Below, one piece after another: positions 19,872 to 31,089 of a DNA stretch of 64,000 bases. A model generated the notes under the pieces. The model searched no databases, was not told where the DNA came from, and saw only the letters and a program-made list of their open reading frames with translations. Source of the DNA: JADGRB01 sp963835825 (GTDB lineage Bacteria; Myxococcota_A; Polyangia; Fen-1088); assembly GCA_963835825.1 (NCBI GenBank), contig CAWIGZ010000004.1, forward strand, positions 124,001-188,000, in the 5' to 3' direction. The number at the start of each line of letters is the position of its first letter. The first letter of the stretch is position 1. A program made the translations under genes and the position numbers.

Positions 19872-20189
19872 ATGACCCGCTTCATTTCCAGGCTCTCCGT
19901 CGCCCTGTTGCTGTTTTCCGCCGGTGCCGTGGGCGTGGCCCGCGCCGATGACGCCAAAGGCGGCAAGTGCACCATCGCTACCAAGCCCGACAGCCCCACG
20001 GGGAAGGCCTGCGCCAAAGGCGGGCGCGCCGAGGCCAAGAAGGTGATGAAGGAGATGGTCAAGGTGGCCAAGGCGAACGGACAAAAGTTCACCTGCGACG
20101 GTTGCCACAAGGACCTCGACAACTACGCTCTCACCCAGAACGCCACCGACGAGTACAAGAAGCTCGAGGCAGCCCAGACCAAGAAGTAA
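19872..20189 (+). CDS. Small exported CxxCH (possible c-type cytochrome) protein
   Basis: 105 residues. A signal peptide covers about 1-25 (cleavage ARA-DD). The mature part has four cysteines: C33, C47 and the CDGCH motif at 75-79, which is the covalent haem c attachment motif. No distal Met ligand is evident (the Met residues near 59-62 precede the motif), so haem binding is unproven; a zinc or disulfide role is possible. The rest is Lys-rich and helical. The ATG at 19872 has a strong GAGGAG ribosome-binding site. The following Gly-rich gene is on the same strand after 58 bases. Confidence 0.75.
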   Translation: MTRFISRLSVALLLFSAGAVGVARADDAKGGKCTIATKPDSPTGKACAKGGRAEAKKVMKEMVKVAKANGQKFTCDGCHKDLDNYALTQNATDEYKKLEAAQTKK

Positions 20190-20247
20190 AGGACCGTCCG
20201 GCGCCCGCACCACTGGGGGCGGCGCCGCGCCGACGAACGAAGAAACG

Positions 20248-21786
20248 ATGAAAACCGTCACTGAATTCTCCGGGATCTTGCTTCGCGAAGCAGCGCAGGT
20301 GCGGCGTACGCACCGTCCGGCGCCTCCGCCGAAGCCGGCAGCCGAACCGGCAGCATCCGAGGGGGCGGAGATCGAAGCAGCGATCGAATCCACGCCTCTC
20401 GCGGAGGCGGCCGGCGCGGAGCCGGGGATCGAAGCGGCCGTCGCGGCTGCCGCGGTCGAGGGCGCGGGCGCCTCGACGACGTCGGAGAACGTGGAAGGGG
20501 CGAGCGAATCAGAGCCGGCCGAGGCGAGCGCGCCGGCGGAGGAGCCGTCCGTCGAGGCCAGCGCCCCCGGCGAGGAGACGCCCGTTGCGGCGAGCGCCTC
20601 CGCCGAGGAGACGCCGCCCGACGCGAGTGCGAACGGTGAGGCGAGCGACGGTGAAGCCGGCGCGGAACCGGCGGATGCCGAGGCGAGCCCGCCGGCGGAA
20701 GCCCTGCCCGATCCCGGCGCCGCGCTGGCGGCCGCCGAGATCGAGGAGAAGCTCGGAATCAAAGAGGATCGCCTGGCGCGCTTGATGGAGGCGCTCGACG
20801 TGATCCGCGACCGCGCCGACAACGTTCGGCTGGTGCGCGTGATGAGCGGCGAGGATCCGCCACCCGGCGCCAAGAAGCAGGGCGACTTCTACTACCTCGT
20901 CGACCTCATGCCGCGTGGTGAGCCCCGGCGCAATGATCGCGGGCGCGGCGGCCCCGGACGGAACGATCGCGGCGGTGGCGGCGGTGGAAGGCCGAAAGGC
21001 GGCACCGGCGGGCCGGGCGGAGCGCACGGCCCCGGTGGCAACAAGCCGGGGCGATTCGAGTTTGGCTCGGGCCGAGATCGCGATCGCGATCAGGGCGTCC
21101 CGGGCGGAAGTCCGGTCGCCGGTCCCGGCTGGATGGTGACGCGTGCGCCGGGCGGCGGTCCTGGCGACGGGCGCCGCGATCACCGGCGCACCGGCGGCGG
21201 TCCTCCGGGCGGCGCACGCGGTCCGCGTGGCGCCGGCGGCTTCGCTGGCGGACCTGGTGGCGGCCCCGGCGGTCGTGGCCCCCGCGGTCCCGGCGGCGGT
21301 GGTCCCGGCGGCGGTGGTCCCCGCGGTCCGGGTGGCTTCGGCGCCGCGCCTGGCGGCGGCCCCGGCGGCGGTGGTCCCGGCGGCGGCGGTCCGCGCGGCC
21401 CGGGTGGGTTCGGCGGCGGCCCGGGTGGCGGCGGTGGTCGTGGCCCCGGTGGCGGTCGCGGCCCCGGTGGCGGCGGCCGTGGTCCCGGCGGTGGTGGCGG
21501 TGGTCCCGGCGGTGGTGGCGGCCGTGGTCCCGGCGGCGGTGGCGGTCGTGGTCCCGGCGGCGGCGATCGCGGTCCCGGCTTCGCGCGCGGCAACAACCAG
21601 GGCGGACCCGGCGGACCGCGCGGAGGTGCGCCCAATCGCGACGCCAAGGGCTGGCCGATCGCCGACACCAGCGCCGTCGATCCCGATCGTGGCGCTGCGC
21701 CGCCGGTGACGGCGCCCCCGGCCAAACCGGCCCCCCAACCGGCGCCCGTCGACACCGCGCTGCCCGACTCGTCGAAATCGACATAG
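20248..21786 (+). CDS. Gly/Pro/Arg-rich disordered protein with a small conserved core
   Basis: 512 residues. The start MKTVTEFSGILLREA is helical. Residues 25-160 are an acidic Ala/Glu/Pro linker. A folded core at about 165-225 contains LGIKEDRLARLMEALDVIRDRADNVRLVRV and GDFYYLVDLMP. Residues 225-470 are a low-complexity Gly/Pro/Arg tract built of GGP, GRG and GPRGPGG units resembling eukaryotic RGG boxes. There is no signal peptide, so it is probably cytoplasmic; RGG-like tracts elsewhere bind RNA and drive phase separation, but that is inference. The codon-level repeat is strong, so length may vary between strains. I do not recognise a named family. Confidence 0.75.
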   Translation: MKTVTEFSGILLREAAQVRRTHRPAPPPKPAAEPAASEGAEIEAAIESTPLAEAAGAEPGIEAAVAAAAVEGAGASTTSENVEGASESEPAEASAPAEEPSVEASAPGEETPVAASASAEETPPDASANGEASDGEAGAEPADAEASPPAEALPDPGAALAAAEIEEKLGIKEDRLARLMEALDVIRDRADNVRLVRVMSGEDPPPGAKKQGDFYYLVDLMPRGEPRRNDRGRGGPGRNDRGGGGGGRPKGGTGGPGGAHGPGGNKPGRFEFGSGRDRDRDQGVPGGSPVAGPGWMVTRAPGGGPGDGRRDHRRTGGGPPGGARGPRGAGGFAGGPGGGPGGRGPRGPGGGGPGGGGPRGPGGFGAAPGGGPGGGGPGGGGPRGPGGFGGGPGGGGGRGPGGGRGPGGGGRGPGGGGGGPGGGGGRGPGGGGGRGPGGGDRGPGFARGNNQGGPGGPRGGAPNRDAKGWPIADTSAVDPDRGAAPPVTAPPAKPAPQPAPVDTALPDSSKST

Positions 21787-21799
21787 GATCGTCGGCGCG

Positions 21800-23401
21800 A
21801 TGAAGCGCGCGCTCGGTCGGCAAGGTGGGCAGGGTGGGAACGACGGGCAGGCTTCGTCGCGGGCGCACAGTCGCTCCCGGGCGCGGATCCTGGCGGTCGG
21901 GATCTGGTATGCGCTCGGGATCTCGGCGGTGGTCGGCGCCACGGCGGGGGCGCCCGCGCCGCCGCCGCCGAAGCTGACCGCCGAAGGGCCCGTCGCCTAC
22001 GACGTGCGCGACCCCAAGACCGGCAAGCCGATCCCGTGCAAGCTGACCTTCGTCGGCGTCGACGGGACGCGCGATCCGGCGTTCACGCGCGTCGACATCG
22101 CCCGACAAGAGGGGGACGGCGCCATCGCCGCGTTCAACCGGGTGATGTCGCTGACCGGGGTCGGCGTGACCCGGGTGCCGCTCGGTACCTACGACGTCAC
22201 CGTCAGCCGCGGCCCCGAATGGGAGATCTCCACGACCAGGAAACTGAAGCTGACGGCGCGCGGCGCGACCATCACGGCCAGCCTCGCCCACGTCGTGGAG
22301 ACGCCGGGATGGCTGTCGGCCGACTTTCACGTTCACTCGGCGCGCTCGTCCGACTCGCGCGTCCCGATGTACGACCGGATCTTCGAGTTCGTCGCCGACG
22401 ACGTGGAGATGATCGTCGCCACCGACCACAACGTCATCTCCGACTACGAGCCGTACATCAAAGAGCTGGATGCCGGCCGCTACATCACCAGCGCCATCGG
22501 CGACGAGCTGACGACCAACGGCTGGGGCCACTTCGGGGCTTTTCCGCTGCCGCGCGACATCGCCCGGGCAGGCGAGGGGGCCGTGCTGGTCCACGGTCGC
22601 AAGCCCGACGACTTCTTCAAGGACGTCCGGCGCGACGCCCCGGGCGCGATCATCGACGTGCACCACCCGCGCATCGACGCCGAGATCGGCTACTTCGATC
22701 TCGGGCAGCTCGACGCCCGCACCGATCGCGCCGGGCGGGCCGGGTTCTCATGGGACTTCGACGCGCTGGAGGTGATGAACGGCTACCAGGATCCGGTCCG
22801 CCGCAGCGTCGACCGCGTCGTCGACGACTGGTTCTCGCTGCTCAACCACGGCCACCTGGTGACGGCGACGGGCAACTCCGACACCCACCACCTGACGTTC
22901 AACATCGGCGGCTACCCCCGCAACTACGTCAAGGTGCGCGAAGACCGGCCGGAGCGGATCGATCCCACGGAGATCGCCGCCGCGATCAAGGGCCACCACA
23001 CGTTCCTCACCACCGGCCCGTTCGTCTCGCTGCTGGTCAACGGCGGGATCATCGGCGATCTGGTGCCGGCGCGGGGCGGGAAGGCGCACGCCGAGGTGTC
23101 CGTGCAGGCCGCCCCCTGGATCTCGGTGAGCCGGGTGATCCTTTACGTGAACGGCCAGGAGGCCAAGCGGTGGACCGTCCCGCCGGGGACCGCCGCCGTC
23201 CGCTTCAAGGAATCCTTCGACCTCACCACGCCGCGCGACGGCTACGTGGTGGTGCGCGTCGACGGCGATCGATCGATGACCCCGGTGGTCGGCGACGGCA
23301 AGACGTTTACCGCCTACCCGTTCGCGCTGACCAACCCGGTCTTTCTCGACGTGGACGGCGACGGCAAGTACCGGACCGGGTTGCCCCACGGGCACCCATA
23401 A
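21800..23401 (+). CDS. CehA/McbA-type PHP-domain metallohydrolase, exported
   Basis: 533 residues with an N-terminal basic segment and a hydrophobic signal (about 32-50). Residues 60-160 form a beta-rich lead domain (carboxypeptidase-regulatory-like). The PHP fold begins at about 175 with DFHVHSARSSDS, followed by VATDHNVISDY, DELTTNGWGHFGAF, IDVHHPR and TGNSDTHH, which supply the metal-binding His and Asp residues. PHP enzymes hydrolyse phosphoesters or carbamates; the substrate is unknown. It starts 13 bases after the Gly-rich gene and is followed at 11 bases by an exported protein. Confidence 0.82.
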   Translation: MKRALGRQGGQGGNDGQASSRAHSRSRARILAVGIWYALGISAVVGATAGAPAPPPPKLTAEGPVAYDVRDPKTGKPIPCKLTFVGVDGTRDPAFTRVDIARQEGDGAIAAFNRVMSLTGVGVTRVPLGTYDVTVSRGPEWEISTTRKLKLTARGATITASLAHVVETPGWLSADFHVHSARSSDSRVPMYDRIFEFVADDVEMIVATDHNVISDYEPYIKELDAGRYITSAIGDELTTNGWGHFGAFPLPRDIARAGEGAVLVHGRKPDDFFKDVRRDAPGAIIDVHHPRIDAEIGYFDLGQLDARTDRAGRAGFSWDFDALEVMNGYQDPVRRSVDRVVDDWFSLLNHGHLVTATGNSDTHHLTFNIGGYPRNYVKVREDRPERIDPTEIAAAIKGHHTFLTTGPFVSLLVNGGIIGDLVPARGGKAHAEVSVQAAPWISVSRVILYVNGQEAKRWTVPPGTAAVRFKESFDLTTPRDGYVVVRVDGDRSMTPVVGDGKTFTAYPFALTNPVFLDVDGDGKYRTGLPHGHP

Positions 23402-23412
23402 CCCTCGGAACG

Positions 23413-24696
23413 ATGCCCGCCACTCCGATCGGAAGGAGCGCGAGATCCGGCCGCCGGCGGGCCGCCCGGACGGGCCTGCTCGGGGCATTGCTTTGGGCGC
23501 TGCTCGCGTTGCCTGGAAATTCCGCGCTGGCCGAGGCACCTGCGGCGACCGCGCCCGAAAATGGGGAGCTGCCCGCCGCGAGCCCGCCGCCGCCGAGCCC
23601 GCCGCCGCTGGCGAGCCAACAGAAGCCGAGCCTCTCGCCGCCGTTCGTACCGCCGCTTGCCGTGGCGCCCACCGTGCCGGTCAAGCCGCGCTACTTCTAC
23701 TTCGGCCGCGACTACGGCAGCGAAGCGCTGTACGGGCCGCTGTGGGTGTTCGTGAACCGCGGCTACGACGTCCTGCAGGATCACGTCGCCGGTCGCAACA
23801 TCTTCACCTTCGATTACCGCACCAACGGCGCCAACGTGGCCCGGAACGTCGCCAATCCGTTCCCCGCCATCGCCGCCGACGGCTGGAAGACCTTCCTGAC
23901 CGAGGAGATCTTCCCGCTCAGCTTCACGCAGAGCACCGCGCGCTGGACGCCCAACTACAGCCTCCACCTCATCGGCGGCGGCATGACCTACACCTCCTTG
24001 CGCGAGTGGTTCGAGGACTACGGCGTGCCCGCCCCGCGCGTCTTTTCGGCGGTGACGCTGATGGCGTCTGCGTTCGTGAACGAGTCGCTGGAGAACAAGG
24101 GCGTGGTCGGATTCAACACCGACTGCATCGCCGACGTCTGGTTCTTCGACATCGGCGGCATCATCCTTTTCAGCTTCGACTGGCCGAACCGGTTCTTCAG
24201 CCACACGGTCGTCATCGCCGACTGGTCGCTGCAGCCGTCGTTCACGCTGCCGAACGGCGAGCTGCACAACGTGGGGAACTATTTTTCGGCCAAGTGGGCG
24301 CTCCCCTTCTATCGGCGCCTCTCGCTCTTCGCCTGGTACGGCGAGGCGACCACCGCCGGGCTGTCGTTCGCGCTCAACGACGAATATTCCCTGTCGGCCT
24401 CGGCGGGCGGCGCCGCCATCCACATCACCAACACCGCCACGAACAGCGTGGAGAACGTCGTCAGCTTCGTGCCGACCGGCGCCATCTTCCTCGACCGCCA
24501 TAACTCCCTGCTCGCCTCGCTGCAGATCACCAACGTCGACGACTACTTCATCCACTTCAACATCTACCCCCACGCCTTCACCGACCGCGGCCCGGCGGTC
24601 GGCGTCTGGGGCGTCGTCGACAAGCGCGCCCGCGTCGCGGCCGGCTTCGCCATCGGCCGCCCGTTCGGGATCGGCGGCGGCTGGAGCAGCCTGTGA
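23413..24696 (+). CDS. Exported protein of unknown function (probable outer-membrane associated)
   Basis: 427 residues: signal peptide (about 10-40, cleavage near ALA-EA), a Pro/Ala-rich linker (45-90), then a domain with many alternating hydrophobic and aromatic residues (FTFDYRTNGANVARNVANPF, SLHLIGGGMTYTSLREWFEDYGV, FFSHTVVIADW, WALPFYRRLSLFAWYGEAT), suggesting beta structure at the outer membrane. The C-terminus is not the usual aromatic residue. I do not recognise the family. The 11-base gap from the PHP gene points to joint expression. Confidence 0.7.
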   Translation: MPATPIGRSARSGRRRAARTGLLGALLWALLALPGNSALAEAPAATAPENGELPAASPPPPSPPPLASQQKPSLSPPFVPPLAVAPTVPVKPRYFYFGRDYGSEALYGPLWVFVNRGYDVLQDHVAGRNIFTFDYRTNGANVARNVANPFPAIAADGWKTFLTEEIFPLSFTQSTARWTPNYSLHLIGGGMTYTSLREWFEDYGVPAPRVFSAVTLMASAFVNESLENKGVVGFNTDCIADVWFFDIGGIILFSFDWPNRFFSHTVVIADWSLQPSFTLPNGELHNVGNYFSAKWALPFYRRLSLFAWYGEATTAGLSFALNDEYSLSASAGGAAIHITNTATNSVENVVSFVPTGAIFLDRHNSLLASLQITNVDDYFIHFNIYPHAFTDRGPAVGVWGVVDKRARVAAGFAIGRPFGIGGGWSSL

Positions 24697-24763
24697 GCGG
24701 ACGGTTGCGCTCTCCGCGCCGGACGGCGGCGACCGACTCACGGTAGACTCCCGCCCGACGACC

Positions 24764-25171
24764 ATGCCGCTCTCCGGTGACAGAGCCCGCGCGCTCGAAG
24801 AACGCCTGGCGCGGCTCGGCGTGCGGCCCGAGGATCTGGAGGAGAGCTTCGTTCATTCGGGCGGCAAGGGCGGGCAGAACGTGAACAAGGTCGCGACCTG
24901 CGTGGTGCTGGTGCATCGGCCGACCGGGATCGCGGTGAAGTGCCAGCGCGAGCGGACGCAGGGGGCGAACCGGCTCATCGCCCGCCAGTTGTTGGCCGAC
25001 AAGATCGAGGAGCGGAAGCTGGGCGCCGCCAGCAAGCGACAGCAGGAGGCCGAGAAGGTCCGCCGCCAGAAGCGGCGCCGATCGCGGCGGGCGAAGGCCC
25101 GGATGCTGGACGACAAGCGGGCGCACTCGGAGAAGAAGGCGGGGCGTGGCTCGGTCGGACGCGACGACTGA
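24764..25171 (+). CDS. Peptide chain release factor-like protein (GGQ domain)
   Basis: 135 residues containing only the catalytic RF-1 domain: SFVHSGGKGGQNVNKVATCVVL with the GGQ at residues 36-38, followed by RERTQGANRLIARQLL and a basic tail (RRQKRRRSRRAKAR). It lacks the stop-codon recognition domain, so it is likely to hydrolyse peptidyl-tRNA on stalled ribosomes in the manner of ArfB or related short RF homologues. Its last 26 bases overlap the methyltransferase gene. Confidence 0.87.
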   Translation: MPLSGDRARALEERLARLGVRPEDLEESFVHSGGKGGQNVNKVATCVVLVHRPTGIAVKCQRERTQGANRLIARQLLADKIEERKLGAASKRQQEAEKVRRQKRRRSRRAKARMLDDKRAHSEKKAGRGSVGRDD

Positions 25172-25983
25172 CGGAGCGCCGGACACGGTCGCGGACGTCT
25201 ACGACGCGCTGGCCCCCATCTACGATCAGATGGGCGGCGGCGGGCGGCCGTTCGCGATGCTGGTTGCCGAGCGGCTCGAGCGGCTGTTTGCGTTTCGCCG
25301 CTCGCAGCTGGTGGCGATCGGCCAGGCGCCGGCGCTGGCGGCCGAGGGCGCACTCGTGTCGGACGCGGTCTCGTTCCTCGACCTCGGCTGCGGCACGGGG
25401 ACCCTCCTGCTGGCGCTGCGCGCGCTTCACCCCGGCTGGCGCCTTTGCGGGGTCGACGTCAGCCCCGGGATGCTGGCGATCGCCGGGCGCAAACCGGGGC
25501 ATGAAAGCGTGCTCTGGACCCGCGCGCGGCTGCCGGCGCCGCTCCCGTTCACCGAGCGCTTCGACGTCGTCGGCTCGTTCTACGACACGCTCAACCACCT
25601 CCCCGATCACGACGCCCTGGCGGCGACCTTTCGCACGGTGGCCTCCGTGCTGCGTCCGGGGGGGCTGTTCGTGTTCGATCTGAACAACGCGTTCGGGTTC
25701 GAGACCTGGTGGCAATATCGGGTCGCCCTCGACGTCGCGGGGCATCATGTCGACACGAAGCTCGGCTACGACGGCCGGACGCGGACGGCGCGCGCCGCGA
25801 TCGGTCTCGAGACCGACGGCCTCGAACGGCGGTTCGTCCTTCAGCAGCGCTGCTTCTCGGAGCCCGAGGTGGAGGGGGCGCTCTGCGTCGCGGGGTTTTC
25901 GCCTGAGATCGCCGGCCCCCTGGAGCCCCGTCAATCCGGACAGCCCAAGCAAGACGTGGTTTGTGGCGACAAAGAAGCAGTGA
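25146..25983 (+). CDS. Class I SAM-dependent methyltransferase, frameshift near the end
   Basis: SAM-binding motif I FLDLGCGTGTLLLALR (about 76-91), motif II/III GVDVSPGMLAIA, and FDVVGSFYDTLNHL with a post-motif acidic region; then LRPGGLFVFDLN. In the first frame the end reads as unlikely text. One extra C in the CCCCC run near 25918 shifts to PWSPVNPDSPSKTWFVATKKQ, a typical methyltransferase C-terminal strand, ending at 25983 with 278 residues. Substrate unknown. The GTG start lies within the release-factor gene, implying coupled translation. Confidence 0.82.
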
Positions 25984-26094
25984 GACCGCGGACAGACGCG
26001 AGAGCATCGCGTCAATAAGATCAAATCGACACGACTTTTCCACGGCATCGTCGGAAACGACTGGACGGATGGGCTGATTCGACGTAGCTTCTGA

Positions 26095-26116
26095 CCTCGC
26101 ACTTTCGAAAGCGAGG
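26095..26116 (+). promoter_or_regulatory. Hairpin covering the ilvB ribosome-binding site
   Basis: CCTCG (26095-26099) pairs with CGAGG (26112-26116) and the core CTTTCGAAAG is self-complementary. The 3' arm GCGAGG is the apparent Shine-Dalgarno sequence of ilvB, whose GTG is 7 bases later. Folding would mask it. No leader peptide rich in Val, Leu or Ile was seen upstream, so this is only a candidate control element. Confidence 0.3.
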
Positions 26117-26122
26117 TTTCCC

Positions 26123-27901
<1,779 letters not shown>

Positions 27902-27903
27902 AG

Positions 27904-28445
27904 ATGTCCGCCGCTGCAACCCCACATTGCGCCCAGCCCGATCTTGCAGACGGCGCCGCTGCACACGCTGTCGATCCTCGTCCGCAACAAGCCGGGCGTC
28001 CTGGTGCGGGTCGCGCTGGTGTTCGCCCGGCGCGGCTACAACATCGAGAGCCTGGTGGTGAGCGCCGACGTCGCCAACGGCGACTTCTCGCGCATGACCA
28101 TCACCTGCAGCGGCGATCCCGAGACGCTGGAGCAGATCATCAAGCAGGTGACCAAGCTGATCGACGTGGTGACCGCGTTCGACCACACGGGCCAGTCGGT
28201 CTACGAGACCGAGGTCGCGCTGGTGAAGCTGAAGTGCAAGGTCGCCGACCGGACCGAGCTCTTGCAGATCACCGAGCTCTACAGCGCCAAGGTGGTCGAC
28301 TACGGCGTCGACTCGCTGATCGTCCGGATCGTGGGCGCCGCGGAGAAGCTGGACGTCTTTCTCAGCCTGCTTGCGCAACTACCACATCACCGAGCTGGTC
28401 CGGTCGGGCAAGATCGCCATGACCCGCGGCCTGGCGACGACCTAG
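27904..28445 (+). CDS. ilvN: Acetolactate synthase regulatory subunit, frameshifted twice
   Basis: ACT-domain subunit giving valine feedback control of IlvB. HTLSILVRNKPGVLVRVALVFARRGYNIESL is the ACT domain (about 18-50); a second half (ADRTELLQITELYSAKVVDYG) follows, ending ITELVRSGKIAMTRGLATT. One extra T near 27928 and one near 28371, each just before GCGC, break the frame; correction gives 179 residues, the normal length. The ATG at 27904 is 2 bases after the ilvB stop. An internal ATG at 27944 would lose the N-terminus and is disfavoured. Confidence 0.9.
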
Positions 28446-28525
28446 TTCGGGACCCTGGGAGGATCCCGAGCCCCCCGCGAAGAGGTCGAGCCGGCGAAGC
28501 CGTCTCGCCCTCACGCGATATATAT
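28446..28525 (+). repeat. Dispersed hairpin element, copy 2
   Basis: GGGACCC (28449-28455) and GGATCCC (28461-28467) form the same stem as copy 1 with one mismatch, followed by the same tract (CCCCCCGCGAA, then GCCGGCGAAGCCGTCTCGCC). It sits directly after ilvN and before paiB on the same strand. Similarity to 17954-18020 extends over about 60 bases. It may terminate the ilv operon. Confidence 0.65.
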
Positions 28526-28582
28526 CAGCCCGGGAGTCCTGGGAGGAAGGGCCAGGCAGCGCCTCCAGGGTATAAACGGCGG

Positions 28583-29218
28583 ATGTACGTTCAGGCATCG
28601 TTTGCCGAGACGGATCCCGAGAAGCTCCTTGCCCTGGCCGCCCGGCACCCGTTCGCCACGGTCGTCACGCCGGCGGCGGACGAGCTCTGGGTGTCGCACC
28701 TCCCGCTGCTGGTGCGGCGCAGGGGCGGCGCGGTCGTGCTGCTGGGGCACCTGGCGCGCGCGAACGCGCACTGGGCGGCAATGGAACGGGGCGACGGCGC
28801 CCCGACGACCGCGATCTTCCACGGACCGCACGCCTACGTCTCGCCCACCTGGTACGCGACCTCGCCGGCGGTCCCCACCTGGAACTACGTGGTGGTCCAC
28901 GCGGTCGGCAAGACCCGCGTCCATCACGACGGGCCCGAGTTGGCCGAGCTGCTGCGCGACCTGACGGCAGAGTACGAGGGCCGGCAAGCGGGCGCCTGGA
29001 ATCCGGACCGACTCCCCGACGAGTTTGCGCAGGGCATGCGCGGCGCCATCGTCGGTTTCGAGATCGTGGTGGACCGGTTGGAGGGGAAGACCAAGCTGAG
29101 CCAGAACCGGAGCGCCGAGGATCGGCGGGGCGTCGTGGCCGCCCTGGAGGCGCAGATGTCCGAAGACTCCCGGGCCGTCGCGGCGCTCATGCGAGAAAAC
29201 GAGGCGTCCCAAGCCTGA
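28583..29218 (+). CDS. PaiB-family FMN-binding protein
   Basis: 211 residues. Family text: FAETDPEKLLALAARHPFATVVT, SHLPLLV, GHLARANAHW, then IFHGPHAYVSPTWYATSPAVPTWNYVVVHAVG, the conserved PaiB/FMN-binding split-barrel signature. Members were first described as negative regulators of sporulation and protease genes but are probably flavin-binding enzymes or sensors. The ATG at 28583 is adopted by homology; no strong ribosome-binding site is present. The frame is intact. Confidence 0.85.
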   Translation: MYVQASFAETDPEKLLALAARHPFATVVTPAADELWVSHLPLLVRRRGGAVVLLGHLARANAHWAAMERGDGAPTTAIFHGPHAYVSPTWYATSPAVPTWNYVVVHAVGKTRVHHDGPELAELLRDLTAEYEGRQAGAWNPDRLPDEFAQGMRGAIVGFEIVVDRLEGKTKLSQNRSAEDRRGVVAALEAQMSEDSRAVAALMRENEASQA

Positions 29219-29281
29219 CCCGAGGTCCCGCGCCTTTAGCCGAGGCGGGCATCGGCCGATGAACGTGGGGCGGTGCGCTCG

Positions 29282-30935
29282 ATGCCCAGCGGAGGATCGG
29301 GGGGCGGCCCGGGCGGTTCACGGAGCGCGCCAGGAGCCGCCCGCGGTCCGCTGATCCACGTCAACACCCGCTGCGGCTCTCTCGAAGAGTTCGTGGAGAG
29401 ATTCGCCGGCCTCGCGTCGGAAGGGGCGCTGGTGCTCCCCGCGTCCGGCGAGCTGCCGATCGGCACGGAAGGGCGATTCGCCATTCGTCTTCGCGACCAG
29501 TCGGTGGCGATGCGCGGCCGCTGTCGGGTCACGGGCGCCCGACCGGGGCCGTCCACGCCCGCCGGAGGTGGTCCGCGCCCGACGCTGCTGCGGGTGCTGC
29601 TCCTGGAGATGGAAGAGGAGAGCGCCGCCATGCACCGCCGGCTGCTGGCGCGTCGGCGGGCGCCCGTCCCGATCCCGATCCCGCCGGCGCTTTCGGAGCA
29701 GACCGTGGTTTCGCCGCCGCCGCCGCTCGAGGTCGCCGCACCTCCGCCGTTGCGCGTTCCTCCCCGGCCCCCGGTCTCCGGACACGCCGCGACGATGATC
29801 GGGATGACGCCCCTGGGGCGCGCCGCGACGACTCCCCGGACGCGGGCCAGCCCGTTCGTGGATACGCGGCCCAACCCGCCGGCCGAGACGCGGGTCCCCG
29901 GCGCCTCGTTCACCCTGCCGGCCAACCCGCTCAGCGAGCTGGACGCGACCGATCTGGCGTCCTTCATCGACAGCACGCTGCTGGAATCGGACGACGACGA
30001 CGCGACCGTGCAACGGCAAGCGAGCCCCGTTGGTGGCGATGACGAGACGTTGGAGAGTCTGGCGCCCCCGCGCGCGCCGGAGATCGCGGTCGAGCCGACA
30101 GCGCCCACGATGATCGACTCGAAGCCCGTCCGAGTCTCGAATCGTGCCGCGTCGGACGCGGCGGCACGGGTCGGGCCCGGACCGCGTTCGGGCGATCGTC
30201 AGGCGCGCCGCGCCCTACCTGCTGTGTACGATCGCCGGTCTCGGGCTCGGCCGTCTGGTGACTCATCGCAGCCCGAGCGTCGCTCCGGTCGCGCTTGCCA
30301 CCCAGGACTCGCGCGTCGCGGCCGAGCGATCGTCCCCGGCGCAGAACGCCGTCGCCCCGGCTCCGTCGGCTGCCGAGGAGCGGCCAGGGCCGTCGCCGCG
30401 CGATTCCCGTCCCGCGCCGCCGGCGGAAGCGGCCAACCCGACAGCCGCCCTCGCCGCGCACCAGGACGCGCCAGCCGCCGGTCGCCCCTCTGTCGGGTCC
30501 GAGGGCTGCACCGCGCGCGTCGTCACCGAGCCGCGGGACGCCAAGGTTTCATGGCGCGACCAGACGCTCGGCAAGACACCCATCGCCAGCGCGAAGATCC
30601 CCTGCGGCGCGGGGGTGCTGACCATCGCCCACGAGCGGTACCAGACGGTGACACGCGAGGTGACGGCCGAGGCCGGTACGCCGGTCGCCGTCTCCGAGCG
30701 GCTTCATCGGCCCCCAGCGACGCTGATCGTGGGGTCGTCACCGCCCGGGGCGGCAATCTCGGTCAACGGCCGGCCGCTGGGCGCGGCGCCGCGCCGGCTG
30801 CCGACCTCCCGTTACGAACACGCCTCCATCCGCGCCACGCTGGCCGGCTATACGCCCTGGACCAAGAAGGTCTATCTCAGCGAGGCGACCACCCAGGTGA
30901 CCGCGCAGCTCAGCTCGACCGGCCGTCGCCGCTGA
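29282..30935 (+). CDS. PilZ-like / PEGA membrane fusion protein, frameshifted
   Basis: N-terminal non-canonical PilZ-like domain (about 15-110: SLEEFVERFAGLASEGALVLP, LPIGTEGRFAIRL) lacking the RxxxR motif needed for c-di-GMP binding. Then a long disordered Pro-rich linker, a membrane span (APYLLCTIAGLGLGRLV, about 305-322), and two PEGA domains on the far side (EPRDAKVSWRDQTLGKTPI; SPPGAAISVNGRPLGAAPRRLP). One extra base near 30177 separates the two halves; corrected length is 550. PEGA domains are thought to bind cell-wall or surface structures. GTG 29273 is an alternative start. Confidence 0.72.
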
Positions 30936-31047
30936 ACCGCCGCGCGCGCCGGCTGAGCTCGGGCTCCTTCGGGCGCCACGTCATCGGGCATGGTTGGCTG
31001 GCGCTCACCGTCGCTTGCCGGCGACGCCGTCCCAGCGATGTGGCGAG

Positions 31048-31076
31048 ATTCCTTGACGTTTGTGAGGCTCCGCGAT
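31048..31076 (+). promoter_or_regulatory. Weak candidate promoter for the sulfatase
   Basis: A TTGACG box at about 31052 is followed after roughly 17 bases by TAGTTG. The -35 is good, the -10 poor. The position, just upstream of the GTG at 31090, is right. Nothing else in this 154-base gap stands out. Confidence 0.25.
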
Positions 31077-31089
31077 AGTTGCCTGAAAG

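Noticed and set aside
20509..21942. Ala/Thr-rich antisense open frames over the Gly-rich gene
   Set aside because: A Gly/Pro/Arg coding strand automatically gives Ala/Thr/Pro frames on the other strand; the plus strand has a conserved core and normal start.
26019..26122. Amino-acid attenuator leader upstream of ilvB
   Set aside because: No short frame rich in Val, Leu or Ile codons and no terminator hairpin with a U-tract; only the small stem at the ribosome-binding site remains as a weak candidate.
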